Part shown: piece after piece, positions 39,270 to 49,000 of the stretch
Layout of the letters: every line of letters begins with the position of its first letter
Position numbering within the stretch: the stretch's first letter is position 1
Notes under the pieces: model-generated
Databases searched by the model: none
Told to the model about the DNA's origin: nothing
Seen by the model: only the letters and a program-made list of their open reading frames with translations
Program-made: the position numbers and the translations under genes
Assembly (NCBI RefSeq): GCF_026008495.1
Contig: NZ_BQUN01000092.1
Span: 1 to 64,000 of the forward strand
Length of the DNA: 64,000 bases
Source: Streptomyces sp. A012304
GTDB lineage: Bacteria > Actinomycetota > Actinomycetes > Streptomycetales > Streptomycetaceae
Reading direction: 5' to 3'

Positions 39270-39294
39270 TCGATTGACGGCTGCCGTCAATCGA
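39270..39294. promoter_or_regulatory. perfect 25-bp palindrome, probable ArsR-type operator
   Basis: TCGATTGACGGC, one T, and GCCGTCAATCGA form a perfect 12+12 bp inverted repeat. It lies 38 bp before the start of the ArsR-type gene, includes a TTGACG that could be its -35 box, and also sits upstream of the divergent 71-residue gene. Autoregulation is the simplest reading. Confidence 0.7.
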
Positions 39295-39331
39295 GGGCCG
39301 CGTTGTCGGTGGCGGGGTGCACCATGAGGGC

Positions 39332-40438
39332 ATGAGCGTGAGCATCGACATCGCGGGGCTGCGGCCGGAGAGGATCGCCGTCGTGCCCTCCCCCCTGGCC
39401 GAGCTCGGCATGGCGCTGCACGCGCTGTCCGAGCCGGGTCACCATCCGGGCCTCCAGGGCTGGGTGACGAGCGTCACCGCGCGCCTGGACTCGCACCTGG
39501 CCGACCGGATGTGCGAGGCCGACTTCCTGTGGCGGACGACGTTCTCGGACATCTTCCTGCCCTACGCGGGCGTGCCGGGCCGCGGCACGCTCCCGGGCGC
39601 CACGCTCGCCGAGGAGCTGGCCCTCCTGGACAAGCTCACCGACGAGCAGTTCGTGGACGCGGCCCTGGAGTTCACGTGCGTGATGACGCAGGACGCACCG
39701 ACGCCGGTCGACCTGTCGGACCCCGGCCTGCGCAGCCGGGCCCTTGAGGTGGCGGCCTCCCGCGGCCCTCAGCAGGTGCGGTTCACCCAGCGGCTGCTGG
39801 ACGATCCGCCGAGCGTGCGCGCGTGGCTGCGGCGATTTCTGGAGGACTGCGACGAGGCGTTCTTCGCGGAGGCCTGGTCGCGGCTCAGCCACCAGCTGGC
39901 GGCGGACGCCCGGCACAAGACGGAGCTGCTGCGCCACCGTGGCCTGGCGGAGGCGCTGGCGGCGGTCTCTCCCGCGGTGAGACTGGACGAGGCGGCCGGG
40001 CGGATCGTCGTCGACAAGCTGCTCGAGGGCCACACCGCCACCGCCGGCGGCGGCCTGCTCCTCGTCCCGACCAGTTTCGGCTGGCCGCATCTGACCGTGC
40101 TGCACCGCCACGGCTGGCAGCCACTGCTGCACTACCCGGTCGGCTCCCCCGAGCTGGCCTCACCACCGTCGGTCGAGCAGCTCACGTTGCGGATGACGGC
40201 CCTGTCCCACCCCGTACGGATGCGGATCTGCCGCCATCTGGCCCGCAGCGCGTACACCACCACCGAGCTGGCCCAGGTGCACGGCATGACGGCGCCCGAG
40301 ATATCCCGGCACCTCGGTGTGCTGAAGAAGGCGGGGCTGGTGGTGACGCGCCGGCGCGGCAGGTACGTGCTGCACCAGCTCGACGTGACGCGGGTGGCCC
40401 GGCTGGGCAGCGACTTCCTGGAGGGCATCCTCCGGTAG
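39332..40438 (+). CDS. ArsR-type helix-turn-helix regulator with DUF5937-like N-terminal domain
   Basis: This 368-residue protein is much longer than classic ArsR repressors. The winged helix is C-terminal (about residues 285-345: RMTALSHPVRMRICRHLARS, EISRHLGVLKKAGLV, GRYVLHQLDV). The first 260 residues form a helical domain often labelled DUF5937, with no metal-binding cysteine box. The ligand is therefore probably not a metal. Starts at 39317 (GTG) or 39338 (GTG) are possible alternatives. A perfect palindrome sits just upstream. Confidence 0.85.
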   Translation: MSVSIDIAGLRPERIAVVPSPLAELGMALHALSEPGHHPGLQGWVTSVTARLDSHLADRMCEADFLWRTTFSDIFLPYAGVPGRGTLPGATLAEELALLDKLTDEQFVDAALEFTCVMTQDAPTPVDLSDPGLRSRALEVAASRGPQQVRFTQRLLDDPPSVRAWLRRFLEDCDEAFFAEAWSRLSHQLAADARHKTELLRHRGLAEALAAVSPAVRLDEAAGRIVVDKLLEGHTATAGGGLLLVPTSFGWPHLTVLHRHGWQPLLHYPVGSPELASPPSVEQLTLRMTALSHPVRMRICRHLARSAYTTTELAQVHGMTAPEISRHLGVLKKAGLVVTRRRGRYVLHQLDVTRVARLGSDFLEGILR

Positions 40439-40458
40439 GCCGCCGCGCGGGTGGGCCG

Positions 40459-41103
40459 TCAGTCGAAGCGGATGTGCGCGACGCCCACCCGGGCCTGGCG
40501 CAGCCGGGTGCGCAGTCGGCCCTCGGTGTTCGGCCTCAGCGTCAGCCCGGCCAGGACGGCGATGCGGTCCGCCGTCTTCGGCACGGTTGACTGGTCCGTC
40601 CACAGATGCTCGGCGAACTCCTCCTCGCGCAGCCGCTCCAGACAGTGGTCGAGCTGCTGAAGAGCCCAGCTCTCCCGGCGCGGACCGGCGTTGCGCCCGG
40701 ATCGTCTCCCGGCCAGGTGCGGAAGGAGATGCCCGAGGCCGCGCTCGCGCAGCCGCTCCACGACGGTCTCGCGCTCGGCGAGGAGCGTGAAGTGCCGTAC
40801 GTCGTGGCCGAGTTCCCGCAGTCTGCCGACCGTCTCGGCGAAGTAGCGGGAGTCGGTGACCGTCATGGGGGCGATCACCACGCCGTCGTGCCGGGTGAGC
40901 GCCAGGTCCAGGACCTCGACGACGCCCTGCCGCCAGGACACCAGGTCCTGGAAGTTCCCGCGCAGTTCGGGCGGCAGCATGCGGCGCAGACCGAAGCCGG
41001 CGTGCTCGGGGTCGCAGACGACACTGCCGGGCAGGCGACGCCGTATCTCGTACGCGGTCTGGGTCTTGCCGCCCCCGAAGGGCCCGTTGATCCACAGCAG
41101 CAT
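40459..41103 (-). CDS. P-loop ATP-binding protein, TmrB-like
   Basis: This 214-residue protein begins with a Walker A motif WINGPFGGGKTQTAYEIRRR and continues as a small kinase-like P-loop NTPase (FTLLAERETVVERLRERG, DHCLERL, FAEHLWTD). It resembles TmrB, a tunicamycin-resistance ATP-binding protein, and related AAA-type small-molecule kinases, but the substrate is unknown. The ATG at 41103 lies 7 nt after TAAGGT, so the mRNA may be leaderless; a GTG at 41112 overlaps that box and is less likely. Confidence 0.8.
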   Translation of the reverse strand: MLLWINGPFGGGKTQTAYEIRRRLPGSVVCDPEHAGFGLRRMLPPELRGNFQDLVSWRQGVVEVLDLALTRHDGVVIAPMTVTDSRYFAETVGRLRELGHDVRHFTLLAERETVVERLRERGLGHLLPHLAGRRSGRNAGPRRESWALQQLDHCLERLREEEFAEHLWTDQSTVPKTADRIAVLAGLTLRPNTEGRLRTRLRQARVGVAHIRFD

Positions 41104-41201
41104 GCCGCGCACCTTAGTGGCCGCCGGTTACGGGTGGTGCGAAACCTTGACCTCATCTGCTCGCGCCACAGATACGTCGCAGGTGGAGGAGGACTGTCCT
41201 C

Positions 41202-41870
41202 TCAGCGCCCGCCGGCCCGCACCAGACCCGTCTCGTACGCGAGGACGACCACCTGTACCCGGTCCCGCAGGCCGAGCTTGGTCAGGATGCGGCCGACATG
41301 GGTCTTGACCGTCGCCTCGGACAGCACCAGCCGGGCCGCGATCTCCCCGTTGGACAGGCCCTGGGCGACCAGCACCATGACCTCGCGTTCCCGCTCGGTG
41401 AGCCGCTCCAGTTCCCGGTGCTGGGGTTCCTTGCCGGTGCTGGGCAGCATCGGCGCGAACCGGTCGAGGAGCCGGCGGGTGGTGGAGGGGGCGACCACCG
41501 CGTCGCCGCTGTCCACGGACCGGATGGCGGCGAGCAGCTCGCCGGGCGGCACGTCCTTGAGCATGAAGCCGGAGGCGCCCGCCTTCAGCGCGGAGAAGGC
41601 GTACTCGTCGAGATCGAAGGTGGTGAGGATCAGCACCTTCGGCGGGTTCGGCTCCGCGCAGATGCGCCGGGTGGCCTCCACGCCGTCCAGCTTCGGCATG
41701 CGCACGTCCATCAGCACGACGTCGACCGCCGTGGAACGCACCACCTGGAGGGCCTCGACGCCGTCGCCCGCCTCCGCCACGACCTCCATGTCCGGCTGGG
41801 CGGCGAGCACCATCCGGAACCCGGTGCGCAGCAGCACCTGGTCGTCGACGAGCATCACGCGGATCGTCAT
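41202..41870 (-). CDS. NarL/LuxR-type response regulator
   Basis: This 222-residue regulator has a receiver domain (MLVDDQVLLR, phosphoacceptor Asp in VLMDVRMPKLDG, Lys in FMLKDVPPGEL) and a LuxR helix-turn-helix (LTEREREVMVLVAQGLSNGE, TVKTHVGRILTKLGL). It pairs with the histidine kinase gene 74 bp upstream. The ATG at 41870 follows GAGGACC; a start at 41885 is possible. The regulon and signal are unknown. Confidence 0.94.
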   Translation of the reverse strand: MTIRVMLVDDQVLLRTGFRMVLAAQPDMEVVAEAGDGVEALQVVRSTAVDVVLMDVRMPKLDGVEATRRICAEPNPPKVLILTTFDLDEYAFSALKAGASGFMLKDVPPGELLAAIRSVDSGDAVVAPSTTRRLLDRFAPMLPSTGKEPQHRELERLTEREREVMVLVAQGLSNGEIAARLVLSEATVKTHVGRILTKLGLRDRVQVVVLAYETGLVRAGGR

Positions 41871-41944
41871 CGGGTCCTCTTCCATGGGGTCGTGTCTGGC
41901 GGGATGGGGGCGTGACAGGTGTCAACCAGCGGCGCGCGTCGGCG

Positions 41945-43147
41945 TCAATGCGCCGGTTTGAGCGGGAGCAGGGCGCTGATGCGGAATCCTCCGCCCGGAC
42001 GCGGGCCCGCGTCCAGGGTGCCGCCGACCATGCCGACCCGCTCGCGCATGCCGATCAGCCCGTGTCCCTGGCCGTCGACGCCGCCCTCCTCGTACAGCTC
42101 GTGCGGAGCGCCCTTGCCGTCGTCCTCCACGAGCAGGCCGAGGCCGTCGTCGAAGTAGACCAGGCGCACACTCGCCCCCGCGTTCGGCCCGCCGTGCTTG
42201 CGCGTGTTGGTCAGCGCCTCCTGCACGATGCGGTACGCGGTCAGCTCGACGCCGCTGGGCAGTGGGCGCGGGGTGCCCTCGACCTTGAAGTCCACGGGCA
42301 GGCCCGAGCCACGGCACTGCTCGACGAGGTCCTCGATCTGCTCGACGTCCGGCTGCGGCACGTACTCCCCGCCCTCCTGGTGCTCGCCGGTGCGCAGCAC
42401 ACCCAGCAGGCGGCGCATCTCGGCGAGGGCCTGGCGGCCGGTGGAGGAGATCGTCTCCAGGGCCTTCTTCGCCTGGTCGGGGGCGGCGTCGAGGACGTAG
42501 GCGGCGCCGTCGGCCTGGACCACCATCACCGAGACGTTGTGCGCCACGACGTCGTGCAGCTCGCGCGCGATACGGGCGCGCTCGGCGGCGACGGCGACCT
42601 TCGCCTGCGCCTCGCGCTCCTTCTCCAAGCGGGCGGCGCGCTCCTCCAGCTGCGCGAAGTAGGCGCGGCGGGTGCGTATCGAGTCGCCGAGCACCCAGGC
42701 CAGGGCGAACGGCACCGTCAGCAGGACGCAGATCACGATGCTGCCGGCGATCGTCGAGTCCCGCTCCGGCCAGCGCAGCTGCGCCACGGTCGCCGCGCTC
42801 AGGCCCATGCCCAGCGCGAGCCGGGAGGCCCAGCGGGCGCCGGTCGCGGCGACCGTGTAGACGATCACCAGCAGGGCGAAGTCGGCGGGGCCCGTGGAGA
42901 TGTTCAGCACCAGTTGCGCGAGGCCTACGGCGCAGGCGAGCAGCAGCATCTTCTCGGGCATGCGGCGGCGCAGCGCGATCACCAGGCACAGCAGCAGCGT
43001 GACCGGGACGATCAGCGCCGGGGCGTCCGTGCCCGTGGCCTCCTGGCGTGTCGCCTCCGCCATGAGCGAGATCCCGAACAGGACGACGGCCCAGAAGCCG
43101 TCGACCCCGGTCGGGTGCGTGCGGAGGAAGTCATAGAGGCGCTGCAC
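41945..43147 (-). CDS. HisKA_3-type sensor histidine kinase
   Basis: This 400-residue kinase has four to five N-terminal membrane helices (residues 15-165), a short coiled coil, the HisKA_3 dimerisation box RARIARELHDVVAHNVSVMV (His near residue 206) and an ATPase domain with DDGKGAP and GHGLIGMRERV. With little extracytoplasmic sequence it probably senses a signal in or at the membrane. The GTG at 43147 is 7 nt after TACGCT, a leaderless signature. It is co-directional with its response regulator. Confidence 0.93.
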   Translation of the reverse strand: MQRLYDFLRTHPTGVDGFWAVVLFGISLMAEATRQEATGTDAPALIVPVTLLLCLVIALRRRMPEKMLLLACAVGLAQLVLNISTGPADFALLVIVYTVAATGARWASRLALGMGLSAATVAQLRWPERDSTIAGSIVICVLLTVPFALAWVLGDSIRTRRAYFAQLEERAARLEKEREAQAKVAVAAERARIARELHDVVAHNVSVMVVQADGAAYVLDAAPDQAKKALETISSTGRQALAEMRRLLGVLRTGEHQEGGEYVPQPDVEQIEDLVEQCRGSGLPVDFKVEGTPRPLPSGVELTAYRIVQEALTNTRKHGGPNAGASVRLVYFDDGLGLLVEDDGKGAPHELYEEGGVDGQGHGLIGMRERVGMVGGTLDAGPRPGGGFRISALLPLKPAH

Positions 43148-43265
43148 GTAACCCAGCGTAGGGAAGCGCGATGCGTGCAGGGGTCAACCGGAGGATCGAT
43201 CCGGTGACGATGTGCGTACTCCGCAAGGTGGAGGACGTGATCACCTGTGCGCCTAGTCTGGCCGG

Positions 43266-44282
43266 ATGGCGGACACGACGACGGGCTCGGGCGAGTGGCG
43301 CGGCTGGCGGGCGGCGACCGAGGCCGCCCTGTACGGGACGGACGGTTTCTACCGGCGCCCCGAGGGCCCGGCGGGCCACTTCCGTACGTCGGTCCACGCG
43401 TCGTCGCTGTTCGCCGGGGCGGTGGCGCGACTGCTGTGCCGGGTCGACGAGGCGCTGGGCCGGCCCGCGTCGCTCGACTTCATCGACATGGCCGCCGGGC
43501 GCGGCGAGCTCGTCACGGGGGTGCTGGCCGCGCTCCCCGCCGAGGTGGCCGCCCGCACGCGCGCGTACGCCGTCGACATCGCCGTCCGCCCCGAGGGGCT
43601 CCCTCACCGGATCGAGTGGCTGCGCGAGCCCCCGCCGGGGATCACCGGGCTGCTGTTCGCCAACGAGTGGCTGGACAACGTGCCCGTCGAGGTCGCCGAG
43701 GTGGACTCCGCCGGCGTACCCCGCCTGGTCCTGGTCCGCGCCGACGGCACCGAGCGGCTCGGGGAGCCCGTGTCCGGCGCGGAGGCCGATTGGCTGGCCC
43801 GCTGGTGGCCGCTGCCGCCCGAGGAGGGGCTGCGCGCCGAGGTCGGCCTGCCCAGGGACACCGCCTGGGCCGCCGCCGTCGCCTGCGTCGCGCGGGGTCT
43901 CGCGGTCGCCGTGGACTACGCGCACACGGCGGACGGGCGCCCTCCGTTCGGCACGCTCACCGCCTTCCGGGAGGGCCGGGAGACGAGCCCCGTCCCCGAC
44001 GGGTCGTGCGACATCACCGCGCATGTGGCGCTGGACGCGTGCGCGGCGGCGGGCGCCGCGCACGCGGCCCGGCTCCTCCCCCAGCGCGACGCCCTGCGCG
44101 CCCTCGGCATCACCGGCGCGCGCCCCCCGCTCGCGCTCGCCTCCACTGACCCCTCCGCGTACGTACGCGCCCTCGCGAGCGCCGGGGAGGCCGCCGAGCT
44201 CACCGCGCCCGGCGGACTGGGCGACTTCGGGTGGCTGCTCCAGTCGGTTGGAATTCCGAACCCACTCGGGCCGAGCGACTGA
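43266..44282 (+). CDS. MidA/NDUFAF7-type SAM-dependent methyltransferase
   Basis: This 338-residue protein belongs to the Methyltransf_28 (MidA/NDUFAF7) type: [23 protein letters not shown] loop [20 protein letters not shown], and [15 protein letters not shown], equivalent to the ANEFFD motif. The eukaryotic member NDUFAF7 dimethylates an arginine of NDUFS2, the NuoD homologue, during complex I assembly. Here the gene is convergent with a nuoD gene, 124 bp away. The ATG at 43266 is 6 nt after TAGTCT, suggesting a leaderless mRNA. Confidence 0.85.
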   Translation: MADTTTGSGEWRGWRAATEAALYGTDGFYRRPEGPAGHFRTSVHASSLFAGAVARLLCRVDEALGRPASLDFIDMAAGRGELVTGVLAALPAEVAARTRAYAVDIAVRPEGLPHRIEWLREPPPGITGLLFANEWLDNVPVEVAEVDSAGVPRLVLVRADGTERLGEPVSGAEADWLARWWPLPPEEGLRAEVGLPRDTAWAAAVACVARGLAVAVDYAHTADGRPPFGTLTAFREGRETSPVPDGSCDITAHVALDACAAAGAAHAARLLPQRDALRALGITGARPPLALASTDPSAYVRALASAGEAAELTAPGGLGDFGWLLQSVGIPNPLGPSD

Positions 44283-44333
44283 CAGGCCGAGCGACTGACG
44301 GGCTGAGCGAGCGCGTGGCCGACTGCCTGAGCG
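44270..44333. repeat. 16-bp tandem repeats over a stop codon
   Basis: Units at 44270 and 44286 (GCCGAGCGACTGACAG and GCCGAGCGACTGACGG) are followed by decayed units at 44302 and 44318. The first unit contains the stop of the MidA-type gene (44280-44282). Confidence 0.85.
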
Positions 44334-44406
44334 ACCGCGTGAGCGGAGCACTGAGCCACCGCCCGACTGAAGCGCCGAGCGCCAGCGTGGCTCCTCGCCG
44401 TCCCGG

Positions 44407-45558
44407 CTACTTGTCGATGTCCCCGACCACGAAGAACATCGACCCCAGGATCGCCACCATGTCCGCGACCAGCGTCCCCGGCAGCAGCTCGGTGAGCGCC
44501 TGGATGTTGTTGTACGACGCGGACCGCAGCTTCAGCCGGTACGGCGTCTTCTCGCCCTTGCTGACGAGGTAGTAGCCGTTGATGCCGAGGGGGTTCTCGG
44601 TCCACGCGTACGTGTGACCCTCGGGCGCTTTCAGCACCTTCGGGAGCCGCTGGTTGATCGGGCCGGGCGGGAGGTCGGCGAGGCGGTCCAGGCAGGCGTC
44701 CGCGAGGTCGAGCGCGTTGTGGCTCTGCTCCAGGAGGCACTCGAAGCGGGCCAGGCAGTCACCCTCGGTGCGGGTCACCACCTTCAGGGTGTCCTGAAGC
44801 TCCCCGTACGCCAGGTACGGCTCGTCGCGGCGCAGGTCGAAGTCGACGCCCGAGGCGCGCCCGATCGGCCCGCTCACGCCGTACGCGTGCACGGCCGCCG
44901 GGGTGAGCGTGCCCACGCCGCGCGTCCGCCCCCGGAAGATCTCGTTGCCGAGCACCAGGTCGTCGAAGACGTCCATCCGCGAGCGGACGGCGGCGACCGC
45001 GCCACGCGCGCGTGCGGCCCAGCCCGCCGGCAGGTCCTCCTTGAGGCCGCCGACGCGGTTGAACATGTAGTGCATGCGCCCGCCGGAGACCTCCTCCATC
45101 ACGTTCTGGAGGACCTCGCGCTCGCGGAAGGCGTAGAAGACCGGCGTGATGCCGCCGAGCTCCAGCGGATACGACCCCAGGAACATCAGGTGGTTGAGGA
45201 TCCGGTTCAGCTCCGCGAGCAGCGTGCGCGTCCACACCGCGCGCTCGGGGACCTCCATGCCGAGCATCCGCTCCACGGCGAGGACCACGCCCAGCTCGTT
45301 CGAGAAGGCCGACAGCCAGTCGTGGCGGTTGGCCAGCATGACGATCTGGCGGTAGTCACGCGCCTCGAACAGCTTCTCCGCGCCCCGGTGCATGTAGCCG
45401 ATCACCGGCTCCGCGCGCGTGATGCGCTCGCCGTCCAGCACGAGCCGCAGCCGCAGCACACCGTGCGTGGAGGGGTGCTGGGGGCCGATGTTGAGCACCA
45501 TGTCGGTGCTCTCCGCGGCACCGCCGATCCCGACCGTGGTCTCCGTCGTAGGAGTCAT
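44407..45558 (-). CDS. nuoD: NADH-quinone oxidoreductase subunit D (stand-alone copy)
   Basis: This 383-residue complex I 49-kDa-type subunit starts the conserved core with [20 protein letters not shown], then [32 protein letters not shown] and a C-terminal [13 protein letters not shown] end ([11 protein letters not shown]). NuoD lies in the quinone-binding module. No other nuo gene is near, so it is probably a second copy beside the main nuo operon, or serves a partial complex. It is slightly shorter than operon NuoD proteins. It is divergent from the PH-domain genes. Confidence 0.93.
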   Translation of the reverse strand: MTPTTETTVGIGGAAESTDMVLNIGPQHPSTHGVLRLRLVLDGERITRAEPVIGYMHRGAEKLFEARDYRQIVMLANRHDWLSAFSNELGVVLAVERMLGMEVPERAVWTRTLLAELNRILNHLMFLGSYPLELGGITPVFYAFREREVLQNVMEEVSGGRMHYMFNRVGGLKEDLPAGWAARARGAVAAVRSRMDVFDDLVLGNEIFRGRTRGVGTLTPAAVHAYGVSGPIGRASGVDFDLRRDEPYLAYGELQDTLKVVTRTEGDCLARFECLLEQSHNALDLADACLDRLADLPPGPINQRLPKVLKAPEGHTYAWTENPLGINGYYLVSKGEKTPYRLKLRSASYNNIQALTELLPGTLVADMVAILGSMFFVVGDIDK

Positions 45559-45589
45559 GGACCCAGTCTCCCCTACGTACGCTGGCCGT

Positions 45590-46108
45590 ATGGAAACGGG
45601 GAGCCCGGGGGGCGCCGGGACGACGGAGGCGGGGGCGGGGGCGGGCGAGCCGGTGTGGACGGGGCTGCCTCCGGGACTGCTGCGGATGCGTCGGCTGTTG
45701 CTGGTGGTGTGGCTGGGACTGGCCGCTCTCGGCGCCGGGCTGCCGCTCTGGCTGCTGGTCGGGCCGGCCTGGTCCGCGTTCGCCCTGCTGCCGCTGGCCG
45801 CGATCGGCGCGGGCTGGGTCATGCTCGGCCGCAACTGGCGCTCCTGGCGCTACGCCGAGCGCGCCGACGACCTGCTGATCAGCCGTGGTGTGCTGTGGCG
45901 CGAGGAGACGGTCGTGCCGTACGGGCGCATGCAGCTGGTGGAGGTGACCTCGGGCCCCGTCGAGCGGCACTTCGGGCTGGCCAGCGTGCAGCTGCACACC
46001 GCGGCCGCCGCGACCGACGCGACGATCCCGGGCCTGGACCCGGCCGAGGCGGAGCGGCTGCGCGACCGGCTCACCGCGCTCGGCGAGGCCCGATCGGCGG
46101 GGCTGTGA
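45590..46108 (+). CDS. PH domain-containing membrane protein (YdbS-like)
   Basis: This 172-residue protein has two membrane helices (about residues 38-58 and 62-82) and a bacterial PH (bPH2) domain in the C-terminal half: [20 protein letters not shown], then [20 protein letters not shown]. In B. subtilis, YdbS and YdbT act together and have been linked to bacteriocin resistance. The ATG at 45590 is 6 nt after TACGCT (leaderless). The next gene overlaps it by up to four bases. Confidence 0.88.
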   Translation: METGSPGGAGTTEAGAGAGEPVWTGLPPGLLRMRRLLLVVWLGLAALGAGLPLWLLVGPAWSAFALLPLAAIGAGWVMLGRNWRSWRYAERADDLLISRGVLWREETVVPYGRMQLVEVTSGPVERHFGLASVQLHTAAAATDATIPGLDPAEAERLRDRLTALGEARSAGL

Positions 46109-47448
46109 CCATGCCGGGCGTCGAGGACGCCGTGGCCGACGGACGGGCGCGGCAGGTCGTCGTCGAGCGGCGGCTGCATCCGGTGACACCGTTCCGGCGG
46201 GCGTGGGCGCCCGTCGCGGTGGTCGCCGGCTGGGCGGTGCACGACCCGAACCAGGCGCAGGAGCAGCTGACGCGGCTGACCACCACGATGCTGCTGATCG
46301 TGCTCGCCGTCGTCGTGCCGGGCGCCGCCCTCTACGGGTTCCTGTCCTGGTGGTTCACCCACTTCGCGGTGACCGACAGCGAACTGCGCATACGCACCGG
46401 CCTGTTCTTCCGGCGCACCGCGCACATCCGGCTGGAGCGCATCCAGGCGATCGACGTCACCCAGCCGCTGCTCGCGCGGATCGCGGGTGTCGCCAAGCTC
46501 CGGCTGGACGTCGTCGGCGCCGACAAGAAGGACGAGCTCGCCTTCCTCGGCGAGGGCGAGGCACGCGCGCTGCGGGCCGAACTCCTCGCGCGCGCGGCGG
46601 GCTTCGCGCCCGAGACGGCGCACGAGGTGGGCGAGGCGCCGGCGCGCGAACTGTTGCGCGTGCCGGCGCGCGAGCTGGCGATCGCGCTGGCGCTGACCGG
46701 CGCGACCTGGGGCGCGCTGGCCGCCGCGCTCGTCGTCCCGCCGGTGCTGTGGCTGGCCACCCACAGCGTGTGGACGGTCCTCGCGACCGGCGTGCCGCTG
46801 CTCGGCGCGGCGGGCGCGAGCAGCGCGGGCAGGTTCGTCGGCGAGTACGACTGGACGGTCGGCGAGTCGCCGGACGGGCTGCGCATCGACCACGGCCTGC
46901 TGGACCGCGCGCACGAGACGGTGCCGCCCGGCCGGGTGCAGACCGTGCGGATCGTCGAGCCGCTGCTGTGGCGGCGGCGCGACTGGGTGCGGGTCGAGCT
47001 GGACGTGGCCGGCTCGGCCAACTCGGTGCTCGTGCCGGTCGCTCCGCGCGCGGCCGCCGAGGCCGTCATCGCGCGCGTGCTGCCCGGAGCGACCGTCCCG
47101 GCCAGGGCCGCGCTGTCCCGCCCGCCGCGCCGGGCCGGACGGTGCGCCCCGCTGTGGTGGCGCGGCTACGGGATCGCCGTCACGGACACGGTGTTCGCCG
47201 CCCGCCACGGCCTGCTGCGCCGCAACCTGGCCCTCGTACCGCACGCCAAGGTCCAGAGCGTACGGCTGACGCAGGGGCCCTGGCAGCGGCTGTGGCGCGT
47301 CGCCGACGTACGCGTGGACACCGGGGCCGACAAGACGGTCACAGCGCGTCTGAGGGACGCTCAGGAGGCCGCGGAGCTGCTGCGCGGTCAGGCGGAACGG
47401 TCACGGACCGGGCGCCGTGACGCCCGGCCCGACCGGTGGATGGCTTAG
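46105..47448 (+). CDS. PH domain-containing membrane protein with three bPH2 domains (YdbT-like)
   Basis: This 447-residue protein repeats a helix-pair plus PH unit. bPH2 domains are at about residues 85-150 (LRIRTGLFFRRTAHIRLERI), 255-315 (LRIDHGLLDRAHETVPPGRV) and 355-420 (VFAARHGLLRRNLALVPHAK). Membrane helices lie at about 53-85 and 195-245. It is the partner of the YdbS-like protein. The GTG at 46105 overlaps the upstream stop; an ATG at 46111 is equally possible. Its stop is one base from the stop of the convergent next gene. Confidence 0.88.
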   Translation: MTMPGVEDAVADGRARQVVVERRLHPVTPFRRAWAPVAVVAGWAVHDPNQAQEQLTRLTTTMLLIVLAVVVPGAALYGFLSWWFTHFAVTDSELRIRTGLFFRRTAHIRLERIQAIDVTQPLLARIAGVAKLRLDVVGADKKDELAFLGEGEARALRAELLARAAGFAPETAHEVGEAPARELLRVPARELAIALALTGATWGALAAALVVPPVLWLATHSVWTVLATGVPLLGAAGASSAGRFVGEYDWTVGESPDGLRIDHGLLDRAHETVPPGRVQTVRIVEPLLWRRRDWVRVELDVAGSANSVLVPVAPRAAAEAVIARVLPGATVPARAALSRPPRRAGRCAPLWWRGYGIAVTDTVFAARHGLLRRNLALVPHAKVQSVRLTQGPWQRLWRVADVRVDTGADKTVTARLRDAQEAAELLRGQAERSRTGRRDARPDRWMA

Positions 47449-47449
47449 T

Positions 47450-49000
47450 TCAGGAAACCGCGCTGCGCAGTCGCTGGAGGTCGATCTGCTCGGTCTCGTC
47501 GTGGGCGGTCAGGTCGATCACCTGGCCCGCACCGCGCGACTCCTCGTCCGCCGGCTTGAACTCCGCCTCGGCCTCGGCCTTGTGCAGCGCGAGCGCCTCC
47601 TGGCCGACGACGTCGGCGAGGTCCTCGTTCTGCACGGCCTCCAGCGCGTCGGACGTCGACGGCTTCTGCGTACCGAAGAAGTCGAACCCACCTCGGGCCG
47701 TCGGAGGCCGCACCGGCTGCGCGGCCGGTACGACGGCCACGGCGGTCGGCACCGTGAAGTGCCCGGAGGGGCGCTGCACGGGGGCGGGGGCGGCGGAGCG
47801 GGGGACGAGCGCGCCGGCGTCGGAGCCTACGGCCTGGGCGTCGGCGGGCTCCGCTTCGGTGGGCGTCGCCGCTGCGGTCGGCTCCGGATCGGTGGGCGGC
47901 TCCCCATCCGACTGATCTTCCTGGGCTTCCGGGCCTTTCGCGGTGTCGGCTGCGGTTTCGGCGTCCGCGGCGTCCGCGGCGCCGGAGTCCCCGGCGTCCC
48001 CGGCGTCCTCGTGTTCGGCGTCGGTGTCGGCGTCCGCTGCGGCCAGGGCATCAGCGGCCTCCGCGTCCTCGGCCTCCGCGTCGTCCGTCCGGCCGGTGTC
48101 GGCGGTGGGCTCCTGCGAGGCCGTGTCCTCGGCCGGGGTCTCGTTCTCCTCGGCGGCCGGGTGGGGGGCGGCCGCGCGCGTGTGCTCGTCGACCGCCTCG
48201 GGCTTCCCCTTCGCCTCGTCCTCCTGAACGGCCTCCGCCTCGCCGTCGGCGTCGGCGGAGTCGGCCCGGGCGGGCTCCGTCCCGGCGGGCGGCTCGTCGC
48301 CCCGCGCCGGCTCAGCGACGTCGGTGCCGAACCGGGCGAGCGCGGCCTGCGCGCGCAGGAACAGCTGGGAGCCCTCCGGGGAGAAGACGGAAGGAATCTT
48401 CGGCTGGTTTTCGCCCTCGGCCTCAGCAGCCCCGGCGGCCTCACCGGTCTCGGCGGTCGCCTCAGCAGTGTCAGCCAGCTTCTGCGTGCTCCGCGCCGGC
48501 ATCAGCTCACGCGCGGAGGACGAAGGAGCCGAGGAGGACGGGCCCGTGTTCTCTATCTCGAGCAGACGGCGGCCCTCCAGGGCGGTCGCCCGCTCGGTCT
48601 CGGCCGTGGCGTAACGGCGCAGCAAGGCCGCGTGCTCGTTGCGCAGCCCGGCCAGCTCGGCGCGCTTGGCCCGCAGGCGCTGCTCCAGCTTGACGCGCAG
48701 CTCGCGCGATTCCTCGAGGTCGCTCTCCAGCTCGGCGACACGTTCCTCGAACCGCCACTCGTCGCCCGCACGCGCGCGCGTGAGGTCGGCGACCTGCTTG
48801 CCGGCCTGGATGTCCCAGCGGCGCATCACGACCGCGCCGAGGACCGCCGTCACCGCGGCGGCCCCGGCGAGCACCCGGAGCACGAGTTGCTCCGTGAACA
48901 CCCAGGGGCCCAGGGCGCAGACGACCGAAACGCCTGCGATCGCCGACGGGGGCAGCAGCCTGTGCAATGGCGGGGAATGGCGGTGACGTCCACGTGGCAT
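47450..49000 (-). CDS. membrane-anchored coiled-coil protein with long acidic region
   Basis: This 516-residue protein has two membrane segments near the N-terminus (about residues 18-35 and 42-60), a coiled coil of about 75 residues (FEERVAELESDLEESRELRV) and a long disordered Ala/Glu/Asp-rich region (about 150-430). A final ordered segment follows. It may be a scaffold or polarity-type protein, but no family is recognised. The ATG at 49000 is 7 nt after TAAGTT (leaderless). The strong charge bias is unlike its neighbours. Confidence 0.75.
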   Translation of the reverse strand: MPRGRHRHSPPLHRLLPPSAIAGVSVVCALGPWVFTEQLVLRVLAGAAAVTAVLGAVVMRRWDIQAGKQVADLTRARAGDEWRFEERVAELESDLEESRELRVKLEQRLRAKRAELAGLRNEHAALLRRYATAETERATALEGRRLLEIENTGPSSSAPSSSARELMPARSTQKLADTAEATAETGEAAGAAEAEGENQPKIPSVFSPEGSQLFLRAQAALARFGTDVAEPARGDEPPAGTEPARADSADADGEAEAVQEDEAKGKPEAVDEHTRAAAPHPAAEENETPAEDTASQEPTADTGRTDDAEAEDAEAADALAAADADTDAEHEDAGDAGDSGAADAADAETAADTAKGPEAQEDQSDGEPPTDPEPTAAATPTEAEPADAQAVGSDAGALVPRSAAPAPVQRPSGHFTVPTAVAVVPAAQPVRPPTARGGFDFFGTQKPSTSDALEAVQNEDLADVVGQEALALHKAEAEAEFKPADEESRGAGQVIDLTAHDETEQIDLQRLRSAVS

